Positions 8,930-18,667 of a DNA stretch of 64,000 nucleotides are shown one piece after another. Numbering within the stretch: position 1 is the stretch's first letter; every line of letters begins with the position of its first letter. The notes below the pieces were generated by a model, which did not search any database, had not been told where the DNA came from, and saw only the letters and a list, made by a program, of their open reading frames with translations. The stretch is from Lysobacteraceae bacterium. GTDB lineage: Bacteria > Pseudomonadota > Gammaproteobacteria > Nevskiales > Nevskiaceae. The DNA is taken from positions 124,001-188,000 of the forward strand of contig PNMW01000011.1 in NCBI GenBank assembly GCA_013823855.1, given 5' to 3'. Both the position numbers and the translations under genes were made by a program.

Positions 8930-10624
8930 ATGGAAACCACCCCGCAGGCCCAGCTGGCCGTGCTGATCGACGCCGACAACGCCAATGCCAAGCGCATCGA
9001 CGGCCTGCTCGCCGAAGTCGCCAAGTACGGCCGCGCCACCACCAAGCGCGCCTATGGCGACTGGACCAACACCCACCTCGGCAGCTGGAAGCAGACGCTG
9101 GCTCGCCACGCGATCCAGCCGATGCAGCAGTTCTCGAACACCCGCGGCAAGAACTCCACCGACTCGGCGCTGATCATCGACGCGATGGATCTGCTGTACA
9201 CCGAGCGCTTCGACGGCTTCTGCATCGTCTCGTCGGACTCCGACTTCACCCGTCTGGCCTCGCGCATCCGTGAAGCCGGCCTGACCGTCTACGGCTTCGG
9301 CGAGCGCAAGACGCCGCAGCCGTTCGTGCGCGCCTGCGACCGTTTCATCTTCGTCGAAGTGCTCGGCCAGACCGAGGGTGACGACGAGGCCGGCGCCGAG
9401 CCGGCGGCCCGTCCGGTCGCCGCGCCCGCGCGCGCTGCCGGCGGTGACCGTGGCGGACGTCCGCCGCAGAACGGCCGCAACGCGCCGCCGGCCCCGGCCG
9501 CCGCCGCGAACGCCGCCGCCGCGCCGCGTCCGGCCAATCCGCCGGCCGACAAGCCGGCCGAAGCCGGCAGCAACGGCGGCAGCGAACGGCCATCGGCGGT
9601 GCCGCGTGGTGCGCCGATCGACGATCCGGCGCTGCTCAATCCGCTGCGCGCCGCCGTCGCCGACGCCTGCGACGACGACGGCTGGGCCGGCCTCGGCGCG
9701 GTCGGCAGCCTGCTCGGCAAGCGGATGCCGGAATTCGACCCGCGCAACTACGGCCGCAAGAAGCTCAGCGACCTGTTCGCGGCCATCGCCATCTTCGAAG
9801 TCGACGAGCGCGGTGAACCCGGCCGCTCGCGGGCGCTGTTCGTGCGCGAAAAGCGTGATCGCGATGGCGGCGAGATCGCCGCCGAAGCGGTCGCGGCGGT
9901 CCCGGCGCCGCCGGTGGTCGCGGCCGCCGACGCGAAGCCGGAGGCGGTGGCCACGACACCGGCGCCGGCGCCGGTTCCGCCGGTCAATGCGCCGCGCCCG
10001 GCGCCGCCGCGTCACGAGCCGCGTCCGCATCAGCCGCGTCCGGCGCAGGGACCGAAACCGCCGCAGCAGGGACCGCGTCCGCCACGGCCGCTGCCGCCGG
10101 GTCTGCCAGCCGAGCCGACCGACGAGGAGTTGAAAGCACTGGCCGGCGCCGGCTGGGCGCCGCGCCGCGACGATCGCCGTCCGACCTGGGCGGTGACGCC
10201 GGTGCCGATCGTGCCGACGGCTGCGGCATCGGTCGTCGTGACGCCGCCAGCAGCGGAGCCGGTCGTGGTCCCAGTGCCGACGTCGACGCCGGAGCCTGCG
10301 CCGGCGGCCAAGGCTGAAGTCGCCGCCCCGGCTGCCGTCGTCGCCGTTCCAGTTGTCGAGGCCGCCCCGGCCGCGGCCGTCGCCGAACCCGCCGCGCGCA
10401 AGCCGGCGACCCGCAAACCGGCGGTGAAGAAGGCGGCAGCCAGCAAGGCCGCGACGCCGAAGTCGGCAGCCGCGGCTACCCCGGCGCCGGCTGCCAAGCC
10501 GAAGGCCGCGGCAGCGCCGAAGCCGGCGGCGGCGAAGGCCGCTCCGGAAGCCAAGCCGCAAGCCGCTGCAGCCGAAGCGCCGAAGCGCCGCAGCCGCGCC
10601 GCCAAGCCGGGCGCGGCCGGGTAA
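8930..10624 (+). CDS. NYN-domain (PIN-like) RNase candidate with OST-HTH domain and long Ala/Pro/Lys tail
   Basis: Residues 1-150 form a NYN/LabA-type PIN-like nuclease domain: the acidic motifs VLIDADNAN, STDSALIIDAMDLLY and IVSSDSDFTRLA are all present. A low-complexity linker follows. Residues about 227-305 (LRAAVADACDDDGWAGLGAVGSLL..., then FDPRNYGRKKLSDLF) form an OST-HTH/LOTUS RNA-binding domain. The final 200 or so residues are repetitive Pro/Ala/Lys, with a histone-H1-like end rich in KPA, KKAA and AKPKA units. The NYN plus LOTUS pairing is known in proteobacteria and predicted to cut or guard RNA. The basic tail is unusually long. It ends 7 bases from convergent eutC with no terminator between. 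Confidence 0.85.
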   Translation: METTPQAQLAVLIDADNANAKRIDGLLAEVAKYGRATTKRAYGDWTNTHLGSWKQTLARHAIQPMQQFSNTRGKNSTDSALIIDAMDLLYTERFDGFCIVSSDSDFTRLASRIREAGLTVYGFGERKTPQPFVRACDRFIFVEVLGQTEGDDEAGAEPAARPVAAPARAAGGDRGGRPPQNGRNAPPAPAAAANAAAAPRPANPPADKPAEAGSNGGSERPSAVPRGAPIDDPALLNPLRAAVADACDDDGWAGLGAVGSLLGKRMPEFDPRNYGRKKLSDLFAAIAIFEVDERGEPGRSRALFVREKRDRDGGEIAAEAVAAVPAPPVVAAADAKPEAVATTPAPAPVPPVNAPRPAPPRHEPRPHQPRPAQGPKPPQQGPRPPRPLPPGLPAEPTDEELKALAGAGWAPRRDDRRPTWAVTPVPIVPTAAASVVVTPPAAEPVVVPVPTSTPEPAPAAKAEVAAPAAVVAVPVVEAAPAAAVAEPAARKPATRKPAVKKAAASKAATPKSAAAATPAPAAKPKAAAAPKPAAAKAAPEAKPQAAAAEAPKRRSRAAKPGAAG

Positions 10625-10631
10625 CGGCGAC

Positions 10632-11417
10632 TCAACGCTCGATCGCGGACGGCGCCGGTGCGGCCTGCATCGACAGCGCCACGCCGCTGCGTCCGGCCGC
10701 AAGCGCAGCGCGAATGAGCGCGACCAGCTGCTGCGCGGCCTCGGCGTAGCCCAGGCCTTCCGGCCGGATGTTCGACAGGCAGTTGCGCTCGGCGTCAGTG
10801 GTGCCGGGCTGCGGGGCGCAGGTGACGTAGGCGCCGAGGCTGTCCGGGGCCGACAGGCCCGGCCGCTCGCCGATCAGGCTGACCACCAGACGCGCGCCGA
10901 GCCGGATCGCCACGGCATCGGCCAGCGCGACGCGGGCCTGCGTCGCCATCACCAGCGGGCCGACCGCCAGCCCTTCCAGCAGCGGCAGCGTGGCCGCAAG
11001 CAGCGGCACCGCGTGGCGCTGCGCAGCGACAGCGGACAGGCCATCGGCAATCACGAACAGCACCGCCGGTGGCGTCACCGAGGCGCTCGGCACGGCGGCG
11101 GACGCCGGATCGAGCCGTCTCCCCCAGTCGGGCCGCGCGAGATAGGCCGCGCGGTTCGGTGCGGCACTTCGGACTTCGAGGATCGGCAGGCCGAAGCCGG
11201 CCAGACCGGCCCGCAACGCGGTGACATCGAGCGCGGCATGCACGGCGTCGCGCGCCTGCGCATGCGCGACGCCAAAGGCCAGCAGTTCGCGGGTCGGCAG
11301 GGATGCGCCGCTGCGCCCGAGCGCGATCCGGGCCGGCGTGTGGGCGCGCAACGCATTCCAGGGATCGGCCGGGCTCAGCGGCGGTTCAGCGTCGTCATCG
11401 TGGGCCGGCAGGCTCAT
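10632..11417 (-). CDS. eutC: Ethanolamine ammonia-lyase small subunit
   Basis: Light chain of the adenosylcobalamin-dependent enzyme that splits ethanolamine into acetaldehyde and ammonia. The 261-residue product shows the family stretches TPARIALGRSGASLPT, VLFVIADGLSA, and the C-terminal block with ISLIGERPGLS-like VVSLIGERPGLSAPDSLG and CLSNIRPEGL. Its ATG overlaps the eutB stop by four bases. No microcompartment shell genes or eut regulators are nearby, so this is the simple cytosolic version. Confidence 0.94.
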   Translation of the reverse strand: MSLPAHDDDAEPPLSPADPWNALRAHTPARIALGRSGASLPTRELLAFGVAHAQARDAVHAALDVTALRAGLAGFGLPILEVRSAAPNRAAYLARPDWGRRLDPASAAVPSASVTPPAVLFVIADGLSAVAAQRHAVPLLAATLPLLEGLAVGPLVMATQARVALADAVAIRLGARLVVSLIGERPGLSAPDSLGAYVTCAPQPGTTDAERNCLSNIRPEGLGYAEAAQQLVALIRAALAAGRSGVALSMQAAPAPSAIER

Positions 11418-12805
11418 CGGCGCAGCGCCGCGATGGCGGCATCGAACGGCAGTGCCGGCAGGCTGCGGGCATCGCGCAGCCGGCCGTCAGCATCGAGCAA
11501 CTGATGGGCCAGCAGCCAGTCCTCGAACTCCGGCGCATGGCGCAGCCCCAGGGTTTCCCGCAGCGCCAGACCGTCGTGGAAGCTGGTGCTCTGATAGCCG
11601 AGCATCACGTCGTCGGCGCCCGGCACGCCCATCACGAAGTTGACGCCGGCCGCGCCCAGCAGGGTCAGCAGGCTGTCCATGTCGTCCTGATCGGCTTCGG
11701 CGTGGTTGGTGTAGCAGACGTCCACGCCCATCGGCAGGCCGAGCAGCTTGCCGCAGAAGTGATCCTCCAGCCCGGCACGGATGATCTGCTTGCCGTCGTA
11801 CAGGTACTCGGGGCCGATGAAGCCGACCACGGAGTTGACCAGCAGCGGCGCGAACGCGCGGCAGACCGCGTAGGCGCGTGCCTCGCAGGTCTGCTGGTCG
11901 AGGCCGTGATGGGCGTTGGCGGAAAGTGCCGCGCCCTGGCCGGTCTCGAAGTACATGACATTGTGGCCGACCGTGCCGCGCTGCAGGCTCAGGCCGGCAT
12001 CCCGCGCTTCGCGGAGCAGCGCCAGCGTCACGCCGAAGCTGCGGTTCAGCGCTTCGGTGCCGCCGACCGACTGGAACACGAGGTCGACCGGCACGCCGTG
12101 CTCGATCGCCTCGATCTGCCGGGTGACGTGGGCCAGCACGCAGGACTGGGTCGGAATGCCGTGGCGGTCGATCAGCTGGTCGAGCATCTCCCAGAGCACC
12201 CGCAGCTTCGCGGGGTCATCGGTCGCCGGATTGATGCCGATGCAGGCGTCGCCGGCGCCGTAGAGCAGGCCGTCGAGGGTCGACGCGAGGATGCCGCGCG
12301 GATCGTCGGCCGGATGATTCGGCTGCAGGCGGATCGCCAGGCGGCCGGGCAGGCCGATCGTCGAACGGAATGCGGTGACCACGCGGATCTTGCGGGCGGC
12401 GACGACCAGATCCTGGTTGCGCATCAGCTTCGACACTGCGGCGGCCATTTCCGGCGTGATGCCGGGAGCCAGCGCCGCCAGCGCTTCGGTCGTCGCCCGC
12501 GGCGACAGCAGCCAGTCGCGGAACGCGCCGACGGTCAGGCTGGCGACCGGCGCGAACGCGGCCGTGTCGTGATCGTCGACGATCAGCCGGGTGACGTCGT
12601 CCTGCTCGTACGGAATCAGCGCGGTGTCGAGGAAAGCGCGCAGCGGCAGGTCGGCGAGCGCGATGCGCGCCGCCATCCGCGCTTCGGCCGACACCGCCGC
12701 GACGCCGGCCAGCGCATCGCCGGAACGGAACGGCGAGGCCTTGGCCAGCAGCTCGCTGAGGCTGGCGAAGACATGGCTGCGGATGCCGATGCGGGCGCGG
12801 TACAT
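11414..12805 (-). CDS. eutB: Ethanolamine ammonia-lyase large subunit
   Basis: Heavy chain carrying the substrate site of ethanolamine ammonia-lyase. The 463-residue product matches the family length and motifs: GRLAIRLQPNHPADD, GDACIGINPATD, FQSVGGTEALNRSFGV, GHNVMYFETGQGAALSA and the C-terminal FVMGVPGADDVMLGYQSTSFHD. It is the middle gene of a tight minus-strand group GST-eutB-eutC, with a 3-base gap to the GST stop and a 4-base overlap with eutC. Provides acetaldehyde and ammonia from ethanolamine released from phospholipids. Confidence 0.96.
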   Translation of the reverse strand: MYRARIGIRSHVFASLSELLAKASPFRSGDALAGVAAVSAEARMAARIALADLPLRAFLDTALIPYEQDDVTRLIVDDHDTAAFAPVASLTVGAFRDWLLSPRATTEALAALAPGITPEMAAAVSKLMRNQDLVVAARKIRVVTAFRSTIGLPGRLAIRLQPNHPADDPRGILASTLDGLLYGAGDACIGINPATDDPAKLRVLWEMLDQLIDRHGIPTQSCVLAHVTRQIEAIEHGVPVDLVFQSVGGTEALNRSFGVTLALLREARDAGLSLQRGTVGHNVMYFETGQGAALSANAHHGLDQQTCEARAYAVCRAFAPLLVNSVVGFIGPEYLYDGKQIIRAGLEDHFCGKLLGLPMGVDVCYTNHAEADQDDMDSLLTLLGAAGVNFVMGVPGADDVMLGYQSTSFHDGLALRETLGLRHAPEFEDWLLAHQLLDADGRLRDARSLPALPFDAAIAALRR

Positions 12806-12808
12806 CGT

Positions 12809-13471
12809 TCAGGGCGCGGCCGGCGGATCGGAATAGGGCTCGTCGGCCGCGACCCATTCGGTTTCGGTCGCCGCCGCAGCGTTCCACTCGACCATCGCCG
12901 GCAGCGCTTGCAGCCGGGCGACATAGGCCGCGCAGGCCGGCGGCAGCGCCACGGCATAGGTGACGAAGCGCGCCGCGACCGGCGCGTACATCGCGTCGGC
13001 GATCGTGAAGTGGCCGAACAGGAACGGGCCGCCGCTGGCCGCGAGCGCGTCGCTCCACAAGGCGCTGATCCGCTCGATGTCGGCGAGCGCCGCCGCGGTC
13101 CGGCCGGAGTCCGGATGGCGGCCGCGGCAGTTCATCGGCATGGCGCTGCGCAGGCCGGCGAAGCCGCTGTGCATCTCGGCGCTGATCGCCCGGGCACGGG
13201 CGCGCTGGGCCGGGTCGAGCGGCCACAGCCGCGCGTCGGGGTAGCGCTCGGCGAGGTATTCGCAGATCGCCAGTGAATCCCAGATCACCAGGTCGCCGAC
13301 CACCAGCACCGGCACCTTGCCGGCCGGCGATTCGATCAGCATCCGCGCCTTGGAATCGGGCTGATCGAGCGGGATCCGCTGCTCGGCGAAGGCGATGCCG
13401 GCGACCCGCAGCGCCAGCCAGGGCCGCAGCGACCACGACGAGTAATTCTTGTTGCCGATGACCAGTTTCAT
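12809..13471 (-). CDS. Glutathione S-transferase family protein
   Basis: The 220-residue product has the N-terminal thioredoxin-like GST fold, starting [17 protein letters not shown], with [24 protein letters not shown] as the glutathione-binding cis-Pro and ES-like section (residues about 50-75), and an all-helical C-terminal domain. The N-terminal motif YSSWSLRPW is typical of a proteobacterial GST subgroup of unknown substrate. The true start is the ATG at 13471; the frame is open much further upstream but overlaps hisG. It leads the eutBC operon, perhaps serving aldehyde detoxification, which is inference. Confidence 0.9.
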   Translation of the reverse strand: MKLVIGNKNYSSWSLRPWLALRVAGIAFAEQRIPLDQPDSKARMLIESPAGKVPVLVVGDLVIWDSLAICEYLAERYPDARLWPLDPAQRARARAISAEMHSGFAGLRSAMPMNCRGRHPDSGRTAAALADIERISALWSDALAASGGPFLFGHFTIADAMYAPVAARFVTYAVALPPACAAYVARLQALPAMVEWNAAAATETEWVAADEPYSDPPAAP

Positions 13472-13582
13472 CGCCGATCTCCGGTGAACGGAAGGCTGCA
13501 GCCTGCAGACCGCGACGCGCGGACGCAAGGCGTGGCGCCGGGGCGTAAAATCGCGATCCTTCCCGTTGCGCGCGACACGATC

Positions 13583-14230
13583 ATGACTGCCTTGACGCTG
13601 GCCCTGTCGAAGGGCCGCATCCTCGACGACTGCCTGCCGCTGCTCAAGGCTGCCGGCATTGCGCCGGCAATGGACGCCGGCCGCCTGCTGCGCATTCCGA
13701 CCGAGGACCCCGGTGTCGAACTGCTCGAAGTCCGGCCGACCGACGTGCCGACCTATGTCGAGTACGGCGCAGCCGATCTCGGCATCGTCGGCAAGGACAT
13801 CCTGCTGGAGCATGGCGGCGGCGCGCTCTACGAGCCGCTGGACCTGGGCTTCGCGACCTGCCGGCTCAGTGTCGCGACCAAGCACGATTCGCCGCTGGTG
13901 AAGAATCCGCGCCACAGCTTCGGCCGGCGCCTGCGGGTCTGCACGAAGTACCCGGAAACCACGCGCCGCTACTACGCCTCGCGTGGCGAGCAGGTCGAGG
14001 TGATCAAGCTCTACGGCTCGATGGAACTGGGCCCGCTGGTCGGCCTGTCCGACGTGATCGTCGATCTGGTCGCCACCGGTGGCACCTTGCGCGCCAACGG
14101 TCTGGTCGAGATCGAAACCATCTACACCTCCACTGCGCGGCTGGTGGTCAACAAGGCGGCGATGAAGATGAAGCACGCGGCGATCCGCGCGCTGCTCGAT
14201 CGCCTGGCCGGAGCGGTTGCCCATGCGTGA
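13583..14230 (+). CDS. hisG: ATP phosphoribosyltransferase, short form
   Basis: First enzyme of histidine synthesis: joins ATP and PRPP. At 215 residues it is the short catalytic form, which normally needs the HisZ regulatory subunit; no hisZ lies in this window. Motifs include [16 protein letters not shown] at the start, [16 protein letters not shown] and the PRPP loop [14 protein letters not shown]. The ATG at 13583 fits the family start; the frame is open 99 bases further upstream without homology. It overlaps hisD by 8 bases. Confidence 0.95.
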   Translation: MTALTLALSKGRILDDCLPLLKAAGIAPAMDAGRLLRIPTEDPGVELLEVRPTDVPTYVEYGAADLGIVGKDILLEHGGGALYEPLDLGFATCRLSVATKHDSPLVKNPRHSFGRRLRVCTKYPETTRRYYASRGEQVEVIKLYGSMELGPLVGLSDVIVDLVATGGTLRANGLVEIETIYTSTARLVVNKAAMKMKHAAIRALLDRLAGAVAHA

Positions 14231-15530
14231 GAACGTGCTTGAGATTGGCCGTCTGGATTCCCGCGCCGCCGATTTCGACGAGAAGCTCGGCGCGCTGCTC
14301 GACCGCGCACCGGAAGCCGATCCGAAGGTCACGGCCGTGGTCGCCGACATCATCGCGGCGATTCGCGCGCGCGGCGACGCGGCGCTGGTCGAGTACACCA
14401 ACCGCTTCGATCGCCGCAGCATCGCCTCGGCCGCCGAGCTGGAAATCGCCAAGGCTGCGCGCGAAGCCGCGTGGCATTCGCTGGACTCGAAGCTGAAGGC
14501 CGCGCTCGAAGCGGCCGCCGAACGGATTCGCGCCTACGCGCAGCGCCAGAAGCTCGAAGGCTGGGAATTCACCGATGCCGACGGCAACCGCCTCGGCCAG
14601 AAGGTGACGCCGATGGACCGTGCCGGCCTGTACGTGCCGGGCGGCAAGGCGGCCTATCCGTCGAGCGTGCTGATGAACGCGATTCCGGCCAAGGTCGCCG
14701 GGGTCGGCGAACTGGTGATGGTGGTGCCGGCCGGTGATGGCGTGGTCAATCCGGTGGTGCTCGGTGCCGCGCATCTGGCCGGTGTCGATCGCGTGTTCAC
14801 CATCGGTGGCGCCCAGGCCGTCGCGGCGCTGGCCTACGGCACGCAGACCATTCCGGCGGTCGACAAGATCGTCGGCCCGGGCAATTCGTACGTAGCGGCA
14901 GCCAAGCGGCTGGTGTTCGGCAAGGTCGGCATCGACTCCATTGCCGGGCCGAGCGAGATCGTGGTCATCGGCGATGGCCAGACCGATCCGCGCTGGATCG
15001 CGATGGACCTGTTCAGCCAGGCCGAGCACGACGAAGTCGCGCAAAGCATCCTGATCTCGCCGGATGCCGAGTATCTCGACGCCGTATTCGCGGCGATGAA
15101 CGCGCGGCTGGCCGAACTGCCGCGCGCCGACATCGTCCGCCAGTCGATCGCCGGCCGCGGCGCGCTGATCCTGGTCCGCGATCTGGATGAGGCGGCGGCG
15201 GTGTCGAACCGCATCGCGCCCGAGCATCTGGAACTGTCGGTGGCCGATCCGCGCCGGCTGCTGGGATCGATCCGGCATGCCGGCGCGGTATTCCTTGGCC
15301 GCCATACGCCGGAAGCGTTCGGCGACTACTGCGCCGGTCCGAACCACGTGCTGCCGACCTCGCGCGCGGCGCGCTTCAGCAATCCGCTCGGCGTCTACGA
15401 ATTCCAGAAGCGTTCGAGCCTGATCGAGATCACCCCGGAGGGGGCGAAGCGGCTGGCCGGCATCGCCGGCACGATCGCCGATGCCGAAGGCCTGCAAGCG
15501 CATGCGGCGAGTGCGCGCGATCGCGGCTGA
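14223..15530 (+). CDS. hisD: Histidinol dehydrogenase
   Basis: Final two oxidation steps from L-histidinol to histidine, zinc- and NAD-dependent. The 435-residue product shows [27 protein letters not shown], the signature [16 protein letters not shown]...[11 protein letters not shown], the Zn/catalytic [10 protein letters not shown], and [10 protein letters not shown]. The ATG at 14223 overlaps the hisG stop. The usual next gene hisC is absent; a ComEA-like gene follows instead. Confidence 0.97.
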   Translation: MRENVLEIGRLDSRAADFDEKLGALLDRAPEADPKVTAVVADIIAAIRARGDAALVEYTNRFDRRSIASAAELEIAKAAREAAWHSLDSKLKAALEAAAERIRAYAQRQKLEGWEFTDADGNRLGQKVTPMDRAGLYVPGGKAAYPSSVLMNAIPAKVAGVGELVMVVPAGDGVVNPVVLGAAHLAGVDRVFTIGGAQAVAALAYGTQTIPAVDKIVGPGNSYVAAAKRLVFGKVGIDSIAGPSEIVVIGDGQTDPRWIAMDLFSQAEHDEVAQSILISPDAEYLDAVFAAMNARLAELPRADIVRQSIAGRGALILVRDLDEAAAVSNRIAPEHLELSVADPRRLLGSIRHAGAVFLGRHTPEAFGDYCAGPNHVLPTSRAARFSNPLGVYEFQKRSSLIEITPEGAKRLAGIAGTIADAEGLQAHAASARDRG

Positions 15531-15569
15531 AGGGGCCACACGCAGGGAGCCGTGCCTGGACGTCACCGC

Positions 15570-15585
15570 TGTGAACGGGTTCACA
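15570..15585. promoter_or_regulatory. CRP-type site TGTGA-N6-TCACA
   Basis: A perfect TGTGA-N6-TCACA stands between hisD and the ComEA-like gene, about 110 bases before its ATG. The symmetry extends one more base pair on each side to give 8-base arms (15568-15587). This is the core of the consensus for CRP/Vfr/Clp regulators. It probably controls the downstream HhH gene, and perhaps the next gene, which itself carries cyclic-nucleotide-binding domains. Confidence 0.6.
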
Positions 15586-15695
15586 GCAACTTGATCGGGA
15601 TCGGAGCAGCATCGGCTGGCGTCGCATGGATGCGATCAGGATTTGGCCTTCATCGGCGCATGTCTTGTTCTCGATTCCACAGGGAGGTACGCGAA

Positions 15696-15995
15696 ATGAA
15701 GCTTCTTTCATCGGTCGCAGCTGGATTGCTGCTCGCATGTGCATCGCTGGCCTGGGCCGCGTCGGTCGATATCAACAGCGCCGACGCCAAGGCGTTGGAA
15801 ACGCTCGATGGCATCGGTCCATCGAAGGCCGCCGCGATCGTCGAGTACCGCAGCAAGAACGGGCCGTTCAAGAGCGTCGACGATCTCGAGAAAGTCCCGG
15901 GCATCGGTGAGGCGACGCTGTCCAAGAACCGCAGCAGCATCACCGTTGGCGGCAAGGCTGCGGCCAAGCCGGCCGACAAGAAGGACGGCAAGTAG
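15696..15995 (+). CDS. ComEA-like exported helix-hairpin-helix DNA-binding protein
   Basis: The 99-residue product has a signal peptide (residues 1-20, cleavage near LAWAAS) and a ComEA-type helix-hairpin-helix pair: VDINSADAKALETLDGIG, then FKSVDDLEKVPGIGEATL, with a short Lys/Ala tail. ComEA proteins bind incoming DNA in the periplasm during natural transformation; small paralogues of this kind are also common outside competence loci. The ATG at 15696 follows AGGGAGG at 15681. A CRP-type site lies upstream. Confidence 0.88.
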   Translation: MKLLSSVAAGLLLACASLAWAASVDINSADAKALETLDGIGPSKAAAIVEYRSKNGPFKSVDDLEKVPGIGEATLSKNRSSITVGGKAAAKPADKKDGK

Positions 15996-16059
15996 CCGTC
16001 GTCGCGATCCGCTGCCCGGGCAAAGAACCGGGCAGCGGCCTGCACGCGAGGACGCCCCG

Positions 16060-17091
16060 ATGATCCCGATCCGACAGCCTGCGGTCGACCTGGCGCTGCT
16101 GCGCCGCTTCGTGCCGATGGATGCGCTGGCCGAGGATTCGCTGCAGCGCCTGAGCCAGGCGGCGTCGATCCGCGCACTGGCGGCCGGGCAGACCTTGACG
16201 CGACCCGGACAGGCGCTGGCGCTGTCGAGCTGGCTGCTCGACGGCATGGTCCAGATCGATGATGCCGACGGCCTGTCGCGGACGATTGTCCACGCGGCGG
16301 ATCCGCGCGCCGCGCATCGACTGGCCGGTCCGCCGGTGGCAATGGCAAATGCCTTTGCCGTGACCGCGTCGCGGGTGCTGTGCGTCGACGGAAGCCTGCT
16401 GGATCTGCTGCTGACCTGGGAGCAGGCTGGCGGCTACGCCGTCGCCGGCATCGATGAAGCGATTCCGGACGACTGGATGACCCGCATGCTGCAGGCGCCG
16501 GCTTTCCAGCGGCTGCCGGCGACCAACCTGCATGCGCTGTTCCAGCGGTTGCAGCCGGTCGAGGTCCGCTCAGGCGAGCAGGTGATCCGCGAGGGCGATA
16601 ACGGCGACTGGTTCTATGTCGTCGTCGAGGGCCGCTGCCGGATCGAGCATCAGGGCCAGCAGCCGCGGGCGCTGAAGCTTGCGGAATACGGCCCGGGCGA
16701 CTGTTTCGGCGAGGAAGCGCTGATCGCCGGACTGCCGCGCAATGCCAGTGCCGTGATGCTCGGCGACGGCCGCCTGATGCGGCTGGCGCGCAGTGACTTC
16801 CTCGAGCTGCTGAAGGAGCCGCTGCTGATGCGGCTGGAGGTCGACGACGCCGCACGGCGGGTCGCGGCCGGCGCGGCGCGGTGGCTCGATGTTCGCCTGC
16901 CCAGCGAGTACCAGGAAGACCCTCGGCCGGGCAGCCAGAATCTGCCGCTGCGGCTGCTGCGGGCGAAGACCGGCACGCTGGCACGCGAGCTGCTGTACAT
17001 CTGTACCTGCGACAGCGGCCGGCGCAGCGCGGTGGCGGCCTACCTGCTGACCCAGCGCGGCTATCAGGCGGCGGTGCTCGACAGCCGCTGA
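16060..17091 (+). CDS. Cyclic-nucleotide-binding domain protein fused to rhodanese
   Basis: The 343-residue protein appears to have a degenerate N-terminal cNMP-binding-like region (about 15-125), then a clearer one (about 150-255: VRSGEQVIREGDNGDWFYVVVEGRCRI, then GPGDCFGEEALIAGLPRNASAV). A C-terminal rhodanese domain (about 265-343) carries a plausible active Cys in CDSGRRSAVAA. No DNA-binding HTH is visible, so it is not a CRP-type regulator. It could couple cAMP or c-di-GMP sensing to sulfur transfer. The ATG at 16060 begins the homologous part; the same frame is open back through the ComEA-like gene as a shadow. Exact role unknown. Confidence 0.82.
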   Translation: MIPIRQPAVDLALLRRFVPMDALAEDSLQRLSQAASIRALAAGQTLTRPGQALALSSWLLDGMVQIDDADGLSRTIVHAADPRAAHRLAGPPVAMANAFAVTASRVLCVDGSLLDLLLTWEQAGGYAVAGIDEAIPDDWMTRMLQAPAFQRLPATNLHALFQRLQPVEVRSGEQVIREGDNGDWFYVVVEGRCRIEHQGQQPRALKLAEYGPGDCFGEEALIAGLPRNASAVMLGDGRLMRLARSDFLELLKEPLLMRLEVDDAARRVAAGAARWLDVRLPSEYQEDPRPGSQNLPLRLLRAKTGTLARELLYICTCDSGRRSAVAAYLLTQRGYQAAVLDSR

Positions 17092-17181
17092 AGCGGTGCC
17101 GTTCCGGCAGCGGCCGTTGCGGCGCAGCGGTTGCCGGATGCGACAATGGCGGCGCCGACTGCTCTGGCTCCCGACACGCTC

Positions 17182-18047
<866 letters not shown>

Positions 18048-18048
<1 letters not shown>

Positions 18049-18590
18049 TGGCCGCGGCCAAGCCGGCGAGTCTGCGTGCCAAGGCCGCGGATCTGCTGTC
18101 CAGCCTGCTGTACCGCAACGCCACGGTGTTCCGGCTGCGCATGAACCTCTACCCGCCGTATCTGGGCGCCGGCATCCGGGTCACCCGGGTCAGCGCCGAT
18201 TTCCGCGAGATCGACGTCGAACTGCGCCGTTCGCCGGGCAATGCCAACGCCTTCGGCACCCATTTCGGCGGCAGCCTGTACGCGATGGTCGATCCGTTCT
18301 ACTGCCTGCAGTTCTTCGCCGGCCTGGGATCCGGCTACCTGGTCTGGGACAAGGCCGCGAAGATCGAATTCGTGCGACCGGGCAAGGGCACGGTGCGCGC
18401 GCGGTTCCGGATCAGCGAGGCCGACATCCAGGCCGCCCGGGATGCTACCGCCACCGGTGGCAAGTACCTGCCGGTGTTTCACGTCGATGTGCTCGACGCC
18501 GGCGGAGCGGTGGTCGCGAAGGTCGAGAAGGAGCTGTACGTGCGGCGCAAGCCGGACCGCAACAAGCGATCGGGGGCAGCGCCTGGCTGA
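18048..18590 (+). CDS. Hotdog-fold thioesterase-like protein (DUF4442)
   Basis: The 180-residue product matches the DUF4442 type of hotdog proteins: FRLRMNLYPPYLGAGIRVTRV, NAFGTHFGGSLYAMVDPFY, AKIEFVRPGKGTVRA and a C-terminal EKELYVRRK. These are predicted acyl-CoA thioesterases; the substrate here is unknown. Coupled to purU by a one-base overlap and followed by a strong terminator. Confidence 0.85.
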
Positions 18591-18618
18591 TCGGGCATGG
18601 GCCGTCGACTGGCACCAG

Positions 18619-18650
18619 AAGCCCCCGCAGCGAGCTGCGGGGGCTTTTTC
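18619..18650 (+). terminator. Rho-independent terminator after purU-DUF4442
   Basis: A perfect 10-base stem (GCCCCCGCAG / CTGCGGGGGC) with a 4-base loop is followed by TTTTTC. It sits between the plus-strand DUF4442 gene and the convergent metalloprotease gene. Confidence 0.9.
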
Positions 18651-18667
18651 ATGATGTCAGCAGCGCA

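Noticed and set aside
12809..14452. 547-codon minus-strand frame reaching over hisG
   Set aside because: Only the part from 13471 down is a GST; the rest overlaps hisG and hisD and has no similarity.
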